This document shows, one piece after another, positions 7,368-14,792 of a DNA stretch of 36,193 nucleotides. Source of the DNA: an uncultured Clostridia bacterium (GTDB lineage: Bacteria > Bacillota > Clostridia > Oscillospirales > Ruminococcaceae). The DNA lies in assembly GCA_947589215.1 (NCBI GenBank), contig CANQCL010000018.1, positions 1 to 36,193 on the forward strand. Direction: 5' to 3'. Below the pieces are notes generated by a model. That model was not told where the DNA came from. It saw nothing but the letters and a program-made list of their open reading frames with translations, and did no database searches. The stretch's first letter is position 1; each line of letters starts with the position of its first letter. Position numbers and translations under genes: made by a program.

Positions 7368-8555
7368 ATGAAACTTAAATTCAAAGAAAAAGAACCAAAG
7401 GCAGTTAGGTTTGAGCCAATTGCCTCCTCGGCAGAAAGGGCAAACGGCAAAGAAATCTTTCGCTTAGCGCCGACAGCGTATACCTTTGAACAGGAATTTT
7501 ACGAAACCTTGAGAAGTCAAGTACCGATATTAGACGCCTGCATCGCAAAGATTGTAAGGCTTACAGGCGGATTTAAGCTTGTATGCGAGGACGAGAGATA
7601 TCAAACCGAGCTTGAAGAGTTTATGGACACTATCCCCGTAGGTATTTCGGGCTCGTCATTGAATACCTTTGTGGATATTCATCTCGATCAGCTTTTGACT
7701 TACGGAAAGGCGATAGGAGAAATTTTGATTGATCCGAAAACCAAGCAGGTGTGCGGTATATACAATGCCGACCCTACGCATTTTGAAGTCAAGGAGGGCG
7801 AGACCCCTTGCGACAGACGTATTTACGCAATAAGCGGCGCTAATGATCGGCTAATTGAATATCCCGAAAGGATACTTTATTCAGCACTTAACCCAAATCC
7901 TAAAAACACAAACGGTGTTTCAATATTTAGGGGACTTCCCAGCTTAGCGGGAATACTTATGAAGGTTTACGACTGCGTAGGTCAGAACTTCGACCGTATA
8001 GGTAACATAAGATATGCGGTAACCTATAAGCCGACAAATGAAAACGATAAGGCTTTTGCTAAGGAACGTGCAATGCAGATAGCAAAGGAATGGTCGGACG
8101 GGATGAACGCATCTCGAAACGGAATAGTTAAGGACTTCGTTGCGGTGGGCGATGTTGAAATAAAGGTTATCGGTGCGGATAATCAGATTATTGACACTGA
8201 GGTTCCGGTACGACAGCTTTTAGAACAAATGATTTCAAAGCTTGCAATTCCGCCGTTTCTGTTGGGGCTAAACTGGTCGACTACCGAGAGAATGAGCCAG
8301 CAGCAGTGCGATATTTTAACAAGCGAGCTTGAATATTTCCGCAGACTTCTAACACCGGTCATTCGCAAAATTTGCGAAACTTATCTTCATCTTTTGGGTG
8401 CGGACAGCAGAGTGTTTGTAGAGTGGGATAATATCAATCTTCAAGATGAAACTGAACTGGCTAAATCAAGACTTTATAACGCTCAGGCGGAGGCGCTTGA
8501 AATAGAGAACGAAAGGAGAAAAGCAAATGGCGGGGAAGTCAGCGAAACTGAGTAA
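7368..8555 (+). CDS. Phage portal protein
   Basis: Predicted dodecameric portal at one vertex of the capsid, the channel for DNA and docking site of the terminase. The 395-residue product follows the large terminase directly. It has portal-like features: an early LDACIAKIVRLTGGFKLV helix/strand block, the YNADPTHFEV and RILYSALNPNPKNTNGVSIFR region, and SKLAIPPFLLGLNWSTTERM followed by a long helix ending in QAEALEIENERRK, matching the common portal pattern of an I(P)P.LLG block and a C-terminal coiled segment. The start has AAAAAGGAACG upstream. The last 29 bp overlap the following gene. Confidence 0.85.
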   Translation: MKLKFKEKEPKAVRFEPIASSAERANGKEIFRLAPTAYTFEQEFYETLRSQVPILDACIAKIVRLTGGFKLVCEDERYQTELEEFMDTIPVGISGSSLNTFVDIHLDQLLTYGKAIGEILIDPKTKQVCGIYNADPTHFEVKEGETPCDRRIYAISGANDRLIEYPERILYSALNPNPKNTNGVSIFRGLPSLAGILMKVYDCVGQNFDRIGNIRYAVTYKPTNENDKAFAKERAMQIAKEWSDGMNASRNGIVKDFVAVGDVEIKVIGADNQIIDTEVPVRQLLEQMISKLAIPPFLLGLNWSTTERMSQQQCDILTSELEYFRRLLTPVIRKICETYLHLLGADSRVFVEWDNINLQDETELAKSRLYNAQAEALEIENERRKANGGEVSETE

Positions 8556-9486
8556 TTCGGACGGTTTTGAAATAAACGATGAGATTATGGCAAAAATCAA
8601 CGTCTACACAAGAAAAGAACTTACATCAGACGAGGTTTATGCTTTTCCTATTATCCTTTGCGACAATGATGTCGACAGGGACTATGAGCGTTTTTCTGTT
8701 AAGTCTTTAGAGGCTTTGGCAGAACTGTTTATCGGTAAAACGGGTATTTTTGACCACAATCCCAAAGGCGAAAATCAGACAGCCAGAATCTTTGACGCCG
8801 AGGTTAAAATTGATAAGAGCAAAAAGACTGTAAACGGCGAGGATTATACTTATCTGCTTGCAAAGGCGTATATGCTTAAAAACCAAAAAACACAGGATTT
8901 AGTATCTGAAATTGAAGCCGGAATAAAAAAAGAGGTTTCAATAAGCTGTAAAATCGACAGCGAGATATGTTCTGTCTGCGGAGCGGATAAGCGTATAAAG
9001 CCGTGTGCACACATAAAGGGAAGAACCTACGGTAATAAGGTTTGTCATACGGTTCTGGAACGTCCGTCTGACGCTTATGAATGGTCATTTGTTGCAATTC
9101 CGGCACAGCCGAACGCCGGAGTTTCAAAAAGCTTTTCGGATTCTTTTGATGATGACTGTTTAGAAGTAAGAAAGAAAACTGTCTGTAAATCAAAGGATGT
9201 GCTGTTAAAGGAGCTTAAACAGAAGGACGATATGATCTCGATGCTTTATGACGAGTTAAGGCGTGATGTTATATCAATGAAGTATTTATGCGATCCATTA
9301 ACGTCAAGAGAAGATTTTGAAAAAACAATTTCTGAGCTAGACTGCGAAAAGCTGTTGGATCTTAAGAAAACGCTTTTTGAAAAAACTCAGAACAGAAGTC
9401 TTTTTACGCCTCAGCTTTGGACGAAAAAAGACAGTTTATATTCACAAAGCAAACAAAAAAACAATCAATTTAAGCTAGGAAAATAG
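8527..9486 (+). CDS. XkdF/prohead-protease-like protein with zinc-cluster insert and coiled-coil C-terminus
   Basis: Probably the capsid maturation protease, perhaps fused to a scaffold. The 319-residue product lies between portal and capsid genes, the standard place. Candidate catalytic residues of the HK97-type serine protease fold are His77 (GIFDHNPKG) and Ser138 or Ser140 (KKEVSISC). A Cys/His cluster follows (C148, C151, C160, H162, C173, H174), which could hold one or two metal ions, then EWSFVAIPAQPNAGVSK, a block typical of XkdF-type proteins. Residues about 210-300 are charged and helical (LLKELKQKDDMISMLYDELR), resembling a scaffold or delta domain. The start has AAAGGAG 8 nt upstream and lies within the portal gene. 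Activity is inferred, not shown. Confidence 0.75.
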   Translation: MAGKSAKLSNSDGFEINDEIMAKINVYTRKELTSDEVYAFPIILCDNDVDRDYERFSVKSLEALAELFIGKTGIFDHNPKGENQTARIFDAEVKIDKSKKTVNGEDYTYLLAKAYMLKNQKTQDLVSEIEAGIKKEVSISCKIDSEICSVCGADKRIKPCAHIKGRTYGNKVCHTVLERPSDAYEWSFVAIPAQPNAGVSKSFSDSFDDDCLEVRKKTVCKSKDVLLKELKQKDDMISMLYDELRRDVISMKYLCDPLTSREDFEKTISELDCEKLLDLKKTLFEKTQNRSLFTPQLWTKKDSLYSQSKQKNNQFKLGK

Positions 9487-9507
9487 CTTTAGAAAAGGAG
9501 AAAAATT

Positions 9508-10479
9508 ATGTATAAAGATATAAAATTAGAAAAGGGACTTTACAACATTACAGGAAAGAGCTTTACAAGAGCATTGACCGATTTAGACCCTGATGAAAAC
9601 TATAAGGATACAGATCTGGCAGGACTAGACGCTTATGAGCGTCAGCTTAAGAGATTTGACATCAAGGTACACGGAGAAAACTGCGACCGTGTAGAGAAAT
9701 TCTTCCTTTCAACCGAATCGGCAGTTTTGTTCCCTGAGTTCGTAAGAAGATGTATTAAAGAGGGTATGGATAAGGCTTCTATCTTATCTGAAGTCATAGC
9801 TGCAACCACTTTAACTGATGAGCTTACTTATCGAGGACTGACTATTACAAAGTCAGGAACGGACAATGCAGTTCCTGAGGGCGGTACATTGCCAAATACA
9901 ACCGTAAGGCTTACAGCAGCCGGAATTAATCTTTCTAAATTTGCAAGGAAGCTTTCCTGCTCATATGAATCGATCAGAAAACACAGAATAGAAACCTTTG
10001 CTGTTATTCTGAGAGATCTGGGCGCTCAGATTTCAAGAGCAGTAAACAAGCAGGCAATAAGCGTTCTGAACGCTGGCGTTTCACCTTCTACACTTATCGG
10101 AGATACTCTTACATACGCTGATTTGGCTAAGTTCTGGGCGTCAATGGATTCATATGATATGACTACAATGCTTTGCTCACCGGCTGATATGGCTACGATT
10201 CTTGCATTTGATGAAATGAAATACTGCGTATCCGACTATATGACAAGCGGTATGGTTAAAACTCCTTACGGAGTAACAATTGTAAAATGTGCCGGCTTAC
10301 AGGATGGTTTAGCTATCGGCGTCGATAAAAACTGCGCTCTTGAAATGATTTACGGAACAGATATTATTGTTGATTTCGATAAGCTTCTTTCAACGCAGTG
10401 TGATGAAGTTGCTTGCTCTATCACAGTAGGATTTTCAAAGATTGCCAGCGATGCAGTTAAGGCTTTGGAAACTGCTTAA
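9508..10479 (+). CDS. Major capsid protein (HK97-fold type)
   Basis: Predicted shell protein of the phage-derived particle. The 323-residue product follows the protease directly and has a strong ribosome site (AAAAGGAG). The N-terminal about 65 residues are charged and may be a scaffold-like arm. The core shows capsid-like segments: LTYRGLTITKSGTDNAVPEGGTLPN, described here by its ends (about 109-133), a long helix with RDLGAQISRAVNKQAISVL, then DYMTSGMVKTPYGVTIVKC and a beta-rich end. This matches the E-loop, spine helix and A-domain order of HK97-like shells. It is full length, with no internal stop. The assignment rests on gene order and overall pattern. Confidence 0.78.
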   Translation: MYKDIKLEKGLYNITGKSFTRALTDLDPDENYKDTDLAGLDAYERQLKRFDIKVHGENCDRVEKFFLSTESAVLFPEFVRRCIKEGMDKASILSEVIAATTLTDELTYRGLTITKSGTDNAVPEGGTLPNTTVRLTAAGINLSKFARKLSCSYESIRKHRIETFAVILRDLGAQISRAVNKQAISVLNAGVSPSTLIGDTLTYADLAKFWASMDSYDMTTMLCSPADMATILAFDEMKYCVSDYMTSGMVKTPYGVTIVKCAGLQDGLAIGVDKNCALEMIYGTDIIVDFDKLLSTQCDEVACSITVGFSKIASDAVKALETA

Positions 10480-10525
10480 TGCAGCAGGCTTAACGGTTAA
10501 AATTTAAAAAACAGGAGTGTTTTAA

Positions 10526-10894
10526 ATGGACCTCGAATCTATTACTGATATATTTCAGTCTATCTCTGAGCTTTCAAAAAGCGATGTACAAAATTACAGC
10601 GATACTATAGACGACGCAAAGGATTTTATCGAAAAAAAGCTTATTTCTGCTCCCACAGCGCCGGAAGATATAAAAAGATGCGAATATGCAGCGGCTTGCG
10701 TGGCTTATTATGATTACACTATTCTCTCTTTGATGAGGGAAAAAAGAGGAATTACACTTACAGGCTCTGCAACAGAATCTCTAAATCCTAATGAAAGGCT
10801 TGCAGGGGCAAGAGAGCTCAGAAACAATGCGCTATTACGCATTTCTGACTTGACGCAGGATATGGATTTTATCTTTACCTCTGTAAGGGGATAA
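10526..10894 (+). CDS. Head-tail connector/adaptor-like protein
   Basis: A 122-residue mainly helical protein directly after the capsid gene, where the gp6/gp15-type connector is normally coded. The sequence (DTIDDAKDFIEKKLIS, then EDIKRCEYAAACVAYYDYTILS) has the long-helix pattern of such adaptors, which ring the portal. A role in joining portal to tail is inferred from this position. AGGAG precedes the ATG by about 10 nt. Only 2 bp separate it from the next gene. Confidence 0.6.
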   Translation: MDLESITDIFQSISELSKSDVQNYSDTIDDAKDFIEKKLISAPTAPEDIKRCEYAAACVAYYDYTILSLMREKRGITLTGSATESLNPNERLAGARELRNNALLRISDLTQDMDFIFTSVRG

Positions 10895-10896
10895 AA

Positions 10897-11298
10897 ATGT
10901 TTGAAGATTTAAAAGCAAGTATTAACCAAGTTTTATCTGCTGATGGGATTGATATGTATGATGAGTATTCGGATATAGATTTAATAAAGAGCTATAATCA
11001 AAATGTTGGTTTTTTGAGCGTTAAAAAAGTTGAAAAAATCAATGATTATAAGAATTTATTAAATGTAAAATCATGTGAGGTTTTTGTTACTCTTGAATGT
11101 AAGGTTATTGCTAAAAAGGGTATTTCAGCAGAAGCGTTCTCCCAGACAATGAATAATATTTATACGGATTTCTTGTTCAGTGATGATTTTATGCCGGTTT
11201 CACTGGATTTGGAGAATTTAAAAATTAACAGTCTTTACTCTCGCCTTGAAACAAATCTGACCTTTAAATTCAGGTATTTTTTAACCGATACAGTGTAA
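10897..11298 (+). CDS. Small phage protein of unknown function, possibly tail terminator/completion
   Basis: I do not recognise this 133-residue protein with confidence. It begins with a short helix (MFEDLKASINQVL), then alternates predicted strands, and ends FKFRYFLTDTV. By position after the connector it could be a head-tail or tail-terminator factor. The start has AAGGGGAT 5-6 nt upstream and is 2 bp from the previous stop, so it is probably translated together with it. From here to 12665 the DNA looks more AT-rich than in the terminase-portal part. Confidence 0.55.
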   Translation: MFEDLKASINQVLSADGIDMYDEYSDIDLIKSYNQNVGFLSVKKVEKINDYKNLLNVKSCEVFVTLECKVIAKKGISAEAFSQTMNNIYTDFLFSDDFMPVSLDLENLKINSLYSRLETNLTFKFRYFLTDTV

Positions 11299-11327
11299 AA
11301 AGTGTGAACTAAAAAGGGGAAAAGAAT

Positions 11328-11687
11328 ATGACAGAAAAAAATTCAAAACATTTGATCGCAATGAATGTAGACACTTTTAAGTTCTATGTTAAGGATTATA
11401 AAATTTTCAGATCTGCAAAGACTTCAGAGATAACAACATTCTCAAAGCAAAGGGGAATTTGTTATTTAGGATTTGGTCCTAAAAGAATCAAGGCAACAGC
11501 TATTGCTGACAAGGAAAGACTGAATCAGTTAATTATGGTTCTTAATGACTTTATTGTCACAGATTCACACAGCGTTTCTGTTGAGGAATTAAGTTTAGGT
11601 AATTATAGATTGATTGACTATGAAATTTGCGGTTCTGATGAAGATTATATTTATGAGGTCAAGCTGAATTTGTGCAGCCTTGTTTAG
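11328..11687 (+). CDS. Small phage-cassette protein of unknown function
   Basis: A 119-residue protein that I cannot assign. It alternates strands and short helices: LIAMNVDTFKFYVKDYKIF, then GICYLGFGPKRIKATAIADK and RLIDYEICGSDEDYIYEVKL. It lacks a signal peptide or membrane segment. Its place between a possible tail-completion gene and a baseplate-hub-like gene suggests a tail or tip part, but a tail-tube protein would normally be longer. AAAAGGGG lies about 8 nt before the ATG. Confidence 0.5.
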   Translation: MTEKNSKHLIAMNVDTFKFYVKDYKIFRSAKTSEITTFSKQRGICYLGFGPKRIKATAIADKERLNQLIMVLNDFIVTDSHSVSVEELSLGNYRLIDYEICGSDEDYIYEVKLNLCSLV

Positions 11688-11708
11688 AATACTTAAAACT
11701 ATTACGAA

Positions 11709-12665
11709 ATGACGGTGATATATATTAATAATGTAAGTGCAGAAATAAGAGTGATGGATTCAAACCAATCAGTGCATACGGTCACTTTGTATGAATGTAT
11801 TTATTTTAGTGTTGATAAGGAAAGATATACTCCTTACACAACCTTTAGAGGGTCTTTTATTATACCGCAATATTATGAAGAGATAATTTCTATAAGATTT
11901 ATTATCGACGGTGTTGATGTTCATTACGGTTCGGTTGATATGGCAAAAATGGTATTCAAGAACGGAAATTACAGATTGGATATAAATTCACGTTCATATA
12001 CTCTTGCTTTGGGGCTTAATCAGCCGAAGCCTGAAATAAATTCAAACGTGACGCTCAGAAATATAATATTTTCAAATGTAGCCGTTAAAAATATCACTTA
12101 TGAGGGCGGAACAAAAGCTATCAATTATATATACGTATTAGATAACTCTACCTTATGGGACGCTGTTGTAGCGTACTCAATAAAAGCATATGGAACTTAT
12201 CCGTTTGTTTATAAAACAAATGAGGTAAGGGTAAATGCTCCTACCAGTGTTATATCACGTGATTATTATGACAATTCTCTGATAGAAGTATATAACGGTT
12301 CGACCTTGTCAAATTTGATTTCTGATATTCACATGAGGGATACTGAAGGTAATTACGAAACTTATAACTTATCCGACATTTATGCAAGTGCAAGAGATAT
12401 CGTAAGGCATAAGCAGATACCGCTTGATAAGCAATGGCTTGACTATACAGATATAGCATTGACAAGCAGAATTGATTTTGCAAAAAGAGGTACAAAGTTC
12501 AACGGTATCAAGGTTTTAGGGTATTCAGGTGAAGAGTTGTTTGATGAGTTTTCATATTATCTAGAAGATACAAGTTATACAAACTGTGCAATTCATAAGC
12601 TGAATATAACCGGAAGCAATAATGTTATCTATACAACGATGTATCATTATACCGACGCATATTAA
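11709..12665 (+). CDS. Baseplate hub-like protein (gpD/XkdQ-type) - tentative
   Basis: A 318-residue beta-rich protein. The order of an N-terminal barrel-like region (RGSFIIPQYYEEIISIRFIID), a middle part (NVTLRNIIFSNVAVKNITYE, then STLWDAVVAYSIKAYGTYPF) and later strands is like phage late-control/XkdQ hub proteins, in which a short helix-rich LWD(A/L)I.AY segment precedes beta strands. The match is by pattern only. The ATG at 11709 has no good Shine-Dalgarno sequence, so translation may be coupled or the true start may differ. It is the last gene of the cassette, and no tape-measure, tube, sheath or lysis gene follows. Confidence 0.5.
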   Translation: MTVIYINNVSAEIRVMDSNQSVHTVTLYECIYFSVDKERYTPYTTFRGSFIIPQYYEEIISIRFIIDGVDVHYGSVDMAKMVFKNGNYRLDINSRSYTLALGLNQPKPEINSNVTLRNIIFSNVAVKNITYEGGTKAINYIYVLDNSTLWDAVVAYSIKAYGTYPFVYKTNEVRVNAPTSVISRDYYDNSLIEVYNGSTLSNLISDIHMRDTEGNYETYNLSDIYASARDIVRHKQIPLDKQWLDYTDIALTSRIDFAKRGTKFNGIKVLGYSGEELFDEFSYYLEDTSYTNCAIHKLNITGSNNVIYTTMYHYTDAY

Positions 12666-12679
12666 TTTAAGAAATAAGC

Positions 12680-12692
12680 AAAAAGTTGCATT
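12680..12692 (+). repeat. 13-bp direct repeat right of the phage-derived cassette
   Basis: AAAAAGTTGCATT, identical to 5528-5540, located 15 bp past the last cassette gene. Here it is not part of a hairpin. Confidence 0.35.
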
Positions 12693-12723
12693 CTTTTGAT
12701 TAACATTATAATTTTGTACAAAC

Positions 12724-12764
12724 AAAAAGGAACAGATTTTCCAAAACGGAAAGCTGTTCCTTTT
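12724..12764. terminator. Bidirectional terminator between the phage cassette and the coiled-coil gene
   Basis: AAAAGGAACAG pairs with CTGTTCCTTTT, with an inner TTTCC/GGAAA extension. A T-rich tail occurs on both strands. It can stop the plus-strand cassette and the minus-strand operon that ends at 12792. Confidence 0.85.
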
Positions 12765-12791
12765 GCTTTTATAAAGTATATTAGCTATGCG

Positions 12792-13262
12792 TTATTTTGA
12801 GTTGTTTTTAGGAGCATTTGCAGCCTTTACTGCTGCTCTTGTGCTTTTTATATTATTTAGAGTAGAAGCTAACGACTCCTCAGTTGAAGCCAGCATACTG
12901 TCGATCTTTTCAGACATAGCATTTCGAATATCTCTATCCATAGCATAAGCCTGCGCGGTTATTTCGGCAGCCTGTTCCTTCGCCTGTTTTAAAATCTCCT
13001 CATTTGATACCAAAACCTTAGCCCTGTCCTCAGCCTTTTTGATAATAACCTCTGCTTTTTTATTGGCTTCAGTCATTATAATGGCCTTGTCATTCTGAAG
13101 CTCTTTTGCCTTCTTGATATCAGATGGTAGATTATACCTTATGCTGTCAATATACTCTCTCAGCTTTTCAGTATCAACAAGTGTTTTCTTGTTCGTGAAT
13201 GGAACAGTAACCGCTTTGTCCAGTAACTCATCCATTAAGTCTAAAATCTCGTCAATCTTCAT
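12792..13262 (-). CDS. Conserved coiled-coil protein of unknown function
   Basis: 156 residues, with no signal peptide or membrane segment. The first 50 residues (MKIDEILDLMDELLDKAVTV) look like a small helical domain. Residues about 55-145 form a long charged coiled coil with Ala/Lys/Glu heptads (ANKKAEVIIKKAEDRAKVLV), similar in texture to ATP synthase b/E-type stalk subunits or DivIVA-like scaffolds. No ATP-binding motif is present, so an ATPase label would be unsupported. GGAGAG lies about 8 nt before the ATG. It is last in the order rsmD-coaD-this gene, a neighbourhood I associate with Clostridia. The function is unknown. Confidence 0.75.
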   Translation of the reverse strand: MKIDEILDLMDELLDKAVTVPFTNKKTLVDTEKLREYIDSIRYNLPSDIKKAKELQNDKAIIMTEANKKAEVIIKKAEDRAKVLVSNEEILKQAKEQAAEITAQAYAMDRDIRNAMSEKIDSMLASTEESLASTLNNIKSTRAAVKAANAPKNNSK

Positions 13263-13326
13263 TTTTATCTCTCCTCACTTTTTTTAAGGCTTTTGCCCCG
13301 TTTCTTCATTTTGTTTGATTTATTTT

Positions 13327-13374
13327 AAGCATTTTACATAACACATAACACACAAATTATTAAGCAAAATGCTT
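13327..13374. repeat. Inverted repeat between coaD and the coiled-coil gene
   Basis: AAGCATTTT (13327-13335) and AAAATGCTT (13366-13374) are perfect 9-bp inverted arms around a 30-nt loop that contains repeated GTGTTAT-type units on the minus strand. It lies just past the coaD stop and might fold in the transcript; no T tract supports termination. Confidence 0.4.
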
Positions 13375-13385
13375 CGAATCCGTTT

Positions 13386-13871
13386 TTATTTCGCAATCCT
13401 GTTGTTTATAATCTCTAGTACGTCCGACGGTACAAATTCGCTTATATCACCGCCGTAGCTTGCTATTTCTTTCACAACGCTTGAACTGAGATACATATTT
13501 TCTGCCCTTGTTGTAAGGAAAATAGTATCCGCTTTTTCATATAGCTTTTTGTTCGCAAGCGCCTGCTGAAATTCGTATTCAAAGTCTGTGACAGCTCTTA
13601 GTCCTTTTACAATGGCTACAGCGCCCTTATCTTTGCAGTATTCAGCTAAAAGCCCGTCGCATTTATCAACCGTTACATTAGGCAAATGCTTAGAAACAGA
13701 CTTTATCATTTCCATACGCTCTTCTGCTGTGAAGCTGTATGCCTTTTGCGAATTGATAGAAACAGCGACGATAACTTCATCAAATAGCTCAGAAGCACGT
13801 TCGATTATATCAAGATGTCCTAAGGTCACAGGGTCAAAACTGCCAGGACATACCGCTATTTTTTTATTCAT
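13386..13871 (-). CDS. coaD: Phosphopantetheine adenylyltransferase (CoaD)
   Basis: Transfers AMP from ATP to 4'-phosphopantetheine to make dephospho-CoA, the fourth step of coenzyme A synthesis in the cytosol. The 161-residue length is standard. The nucleotidyl-transferase motif GSFDPVTLGH is at residues 10-19 (His19 catalytic), AIVKGLRAVTDFEYEFQ is in the middle, and ENMYLSSSVVKEIASYGGDIS is the typical C-terminal ISSTxVR-like block. It begins 29 bp after the rsmD stop, so the two are probably co-transcribed; the rsmD-coaD pair is common in bacteria. Confidence 0.97.
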   Translation of the reverse strand: MNKKIAVCPGSFDPVTLGHLDIIERASELFDEVIVAVSINSQKAYSFTAEERMEMIKSVSKHLPNVTVDKCDGLLAEYCKDKGAVAIVKGLRAVTDFEYEFQQALANKKLYEKADTIFLTTRAENMYLSSSVVKEIASYGGDISEFVPSDVLEIINNRIAK

Positions 13872-13900
13872 TTTAAGTCCAATCCTTAATTGAAAATTCT

Positions 13901-14449
13901 TTAGTTTTCATCGGAATTTACAGAAAAATAGGTAAGAGAAATTTTTCCATACCTCTTAGTTTTAGTTTTTTTAAGTCTGCCGTAGATGTCATCAAGAATA
14001 AGCTCATTTTCATGCTCGCATATAACCGTTGAATTATCAGACATTATCCTGTCTAACAGCGGAAGTGCCTTCGTTATCAATCCCTGACGATATGGTGGAT
14101 CTAAAATTGCAATATCAATACCAGTTTTAGCAACAGATAGATATTCAATACTATCCATATTTAAAACCCTTGTCTGAGCGTTGAAGCCGCAGGTCTCAAT
14201 ATTCTTTTTTATTATATCAACAGAGTTTTTGCTTTTGTCAACAAAAACACAGTGTTTTGCACCACGACTTATAGCCTCAATACCAAGCTGCCCCGAGCCT
14301 GCAAAAAGATCAAGCACAGATGCTCCCGGCAAATCAAAATGTATGCTTGAGAAAATAGCTTCCTTGACCATTTCTGTAGTAGGTCTTACGTCAAGACCGT
14401 CAAGAGTGATTAGCTTTTTTCCTCTTGCAATACCTGTGATAACTCTCAT
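13901..14449 (-). CDS. rsmD: 16S rRNA (guanine-966-N2)-methyltransferase RsmD
   Basis: SAM-dependent methyltransferase that modifies G966 of 16S rRNA during 30S assembly. The 182-residue product has the family start RVITGIARGKKL, the RPTTEMVKEAIFSSI block, the SAM-binding motif LDLFAGSGQLGIEAISRGA and the catalytic DPPY motif (ILDPPYRQG). GAGG lies 8 nt upstream of the ATG. It heads the minus-strand unit continuing into coaD and has its own promoter (14526-14554). Confidence 0.96.
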   Translation of the reverse strand: MRVITGIARGKKLITLDGLDVRPTTEMVKEAIFSSIHFDLPGASVLDLFAGSGQLGIEAISRGAKHCVFVDKSKNSVDIIKKNIETCGFNAQTRVLNMDSIEYLSVAKTGIDIAILDPPYRQGLITKALPLLDRIMSDNSTVICEHENELILDDIYGRLKKTKTKRYGKISLTYFSVNSDEN

Positions 14450-14525
14450 TGTTAAACCTCTTGTTTCCTCACAAAAGCGGCAAAATAAGGTTGATTTATT
14501 ATTTTGTCAGCTTTTGAATATTTTT

Positions 14526-14554
14526 ATTATAATATAAATATTTCGTTTTGTCTA
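14526..14554 (-). promoter_or_regulatory. Predicted sigma-A promoter of rsmD-coaD
   Basis: On the minus strand TAGACA (14554-14549), 17-bp spacer, TATAAT (14531-14526), 77 bp before the rsmD start. Confidence 0.75.
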
Positions 14555-14792
14555 TATAAATAATGCCCAAATTTGTCATAGTTTTGTTATTTATTCTATA
14601 AAATGAAATAAAAAAATATGTTTAGACAAAAGTTCAAAACACAATATATTGTGTTTGAAAAATGTTTTTGAAATGAAAATGAGGACGGTAAAGTGCTTTT
14701 CCGTCCCCATAAAGCTGAATTTTTAAAATTGTATTGTCATTTTGCACAAAAGAATTTGAAAATTATTCCTTTGTTTAAGCGGCTGTCAGAAC
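14555..14792. other. Non-coding gap between rsmD and nifU
   Basis: No gene is seen. It holds a hairpin GGACGG (14683-14688) / CCGTCC (14701-14706) that could end the nifS-nifU transcript, though its T tail on the minus strand is interrupted. A second, imperfect hairpin, GGCTGTCA/TGGCAGCC (14781-14804), overlaps the nifU stop. The rest is AT-rich. Confidence 0.5.

Noticed and set aside
12792-13262. ATP synthase stalk subunit
   Set aside because: Similarity is limited to coiled-coil composition; there is no membrane anchor and no other ATP synthase genes around it.
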